DNA of 8,688 nucleotides from Chromatiaceae bacterium (GTDB lineage: Bacteria; Pseudomonadota; Gammaproteobacteria; Chromatiales; Chromatiaceae), in NCBI GenBank assembly GCA_016880695.1, contig JAEHCY010000066.1:1-8688 (forward strand), read 5' to 3'. Shown here piece after piece: positions 7,781-8,688 of the stretch. The notes beneath the pieces are model-generated. The model did no database searches, was not told the DNA's origin, and was given only the letters and a program-made list of their open reading frames with translations. The position numbers were made by a program, and so were the translations under genes. How positions within the stretch are numbered: position 1 is the first letter of the stretch; the number at the start of each line of letters is the position of its first letter.

Positions 7781-8688
7781 CAGCGGTCGATCTCTCCGAA
7801 CACGATGTCGAGGGTGCCGATCACGGCCACCACGTCAGCCAACATGTGCCCCTTCACCATCTCGTTGAGGGCGGAAAGGTGCACGAATCCGGGCGCACGG
7901 ATCTTCAGGCGGTAGGGCTTGTTGGCCCCATCGGAGACGAGATAGCAACCGAACTCGCCCTTGGGTGCCTCCACCGCCGCGTACACCTCACCGGGCGGCG
8001 GACAGTAGCCCTCGGTGAACAGCTTGAAGTGATGGATCAGGGCTTCCATGTCCGTCTTCATCTCGGCACGACTCGGCGGAGTAATCTTGTGATCGTCGAT
8101 CATAACCGGGCCGGGGTTCTCCCGCAGCCAGGCAACACACTGCTTGATGATGCGGGCCGACTGACGCATCTCCTCCACCCGCACCAGGTAGCGGTCATAG
8201 GAATCGCCGTTGACACCGACGGGCACATCGAACTCTACCCGGTCATAGGCCGCGTAGGGCTGCTTCTTGCGCAGATCCCACTCGATACCCGATCCCCGTA
8301 GCATCGGACCGGTGAAGCCGAGCTGCAGGGCACGCTCTGGCGACACCACTCCGATGCTTACGGTGCGCTGCTTCCAGATGCGGTTATCGGTGAGCAGGGT
8401 TTCGTACTCATCCACGTAGCCTGGGAAACGATCGGCGAAGTCGTCGATGAAATCGAGCAGTGAGCCGCCGCGGGCCTGATTGCGCCGCTCGATGTCTTTC
8501 TCGCTGTGCCACTTGGTGGCGCCGGCCTTGTACCTGGGCATACGATCGGGCAGATCTCGATAGACCCCACCCGGACGATAGTAGCCCGCGTGCAGGCGGG
8601 CCCCCGAGACGGCCTCGTAGCAGTCGAGAAGATCCTCCCGCTCACGGAAGCAGTAGAGGAACATGGTCATCGCGCCCACGTCGAGTCC
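7780..8688 (-). CDS. nuoD: NADH-quinone oxidoreductase subunit D, C-terminal part (5' end cut by window edge)
   Basis: NuoD (49-kDa subunit) descends from the large subunit of [NiFe] hydrogenases and forms the quinone-reduction site with NuoB. The last 302 residues are present, of about 415-420 expected; the reading frame runs off the window edge at 8688. The first visible residues are [19 protein letters not shown], matching the family block LDxGAxTPFxxxFxERE. The GTG at 8679-8677 is therefore an internal valine, not a start. Other family blocks are [78 protein letters not shown] and the C-terminal DIVFGEIDR. Whether the 5' part is fused to nuoC, as in E. coli, cannot be seen. The stop TGA overlaps the nuoE ATG by one base. 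Confidence 0.98.
   Translation of the reverse strand, partial: GLDVGAMTMFLYCFREREDLLDCYEAVSGARLHAGYYRPGGVYRDLPDRMPRYKAGATKWHSEKDIERRNQARGGSLLDFIDDFADRFPGYVDEYETLLTDNRIWKQRTVSIGVVSPERALQLGFTGPMLRGSGIEWDLRKKQPYAAYDRVEFDVPVGVNGDSYDRYLVRVEEMRQSARIIKQCVAWLRENPGPVMIDDHKITPPSRAEMKTDMEALIHHFKLFTEGYCPPPGEVYAAVEAPKGEFGCYLVSDGANKPYRLKIRAPGFVHLSALNEMVKGHMLADVVAVIGTLDIVFGEIDR

Noticed and set aside
8677..8679. GTG as the start codon of nuoD
   Set aside because: The frame is open to the window edge, and the residues around it ([12 protein letters not shown]) match an internal conserved NuoD block, so it is an internal valine of a truncated gene.
1..8688. A novel or mobile system hidden in the window
   Set aside because: Apart from the 144-nt spacer, all non-coding gaps are 30 nt or less. 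All coding sequence belongs to recognised nuo genes in canonical order. No terminal repeats, transposase, tRNA or repeat array is visible on either strand.

Overview
The whole window is one contiguous part of a respiratory complex I (NADH:quinone oxidoreductase, NDH-1) operon. Every gene lies on the minus strand, so transcription runs from the high-coordinate end to the low. In that direction the order is nuoD (3' part only), nuoE, nuoF, nuoG, nuoH, nuoI, nuoJ, nuoK, nuoL (5' part only), which is the canonical bacterial order. Both end genes are cut by the window edges; the seven genes between are complete, with every expected cofactor-binding cysteine and proton-channel residue that I checked in place.

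The DNA is GC-rich. The proteins look proteobacterial, most like beta- or gammaproteobacterial (for example purple-sulfur-type) sequences. Evidence is the near-textbook NuoD C-terminus, the charged NuoJ tail, and a NuoG of the mitochondrial/NDUFS1 type that lacks the extra N7 iron-sulfur cluster of the E. coli enzyme. Genus or species cannot be settled from these data.

Layout: 8688-7780 NuoD (quinone-side peripheral arm); 7780-7250 NuoE and 7245-5968 NuoF (NADH dehydrogenase module: N1a, FMN, N3); 5937-3574 NuoG (N1b, N4, N5); 3569-2517 NuoH (membrane subunit at the quinone chamber); 2505-2014 NuoI (N6a, N6b); 1987-1370 NuoJ and 1373-1068 NuoK (small membrane subunits); 923-1 NuoL (distal antiporter-like proton pump). 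Electrons pass NADH -> FMN (F) -> N3 -> N1b/N4/N5 (G) -> N6a/N6b (I) -> N2 (NuoB, outside the window) -> quinone at the NuoD/NuoB/NuoH interface, and this drives proton pumping by the membrane subunits.

Packing is very tight: 1-4 nt overlaps at D/E and J/K, 4-nt gaps at E/F and G/H, and 11-30 nt elsewhere. The exception is a 144-nt spacer between nuoK and nuoL. It carries two perfect inverted repeats and stays open in the nuoL reading frame back to the nuoK stop. It is the only structure the genes do not explain. I see no mobile element, CRISPR array, RNA gene or novel system; this is essentially an ordinary housekeeping region.
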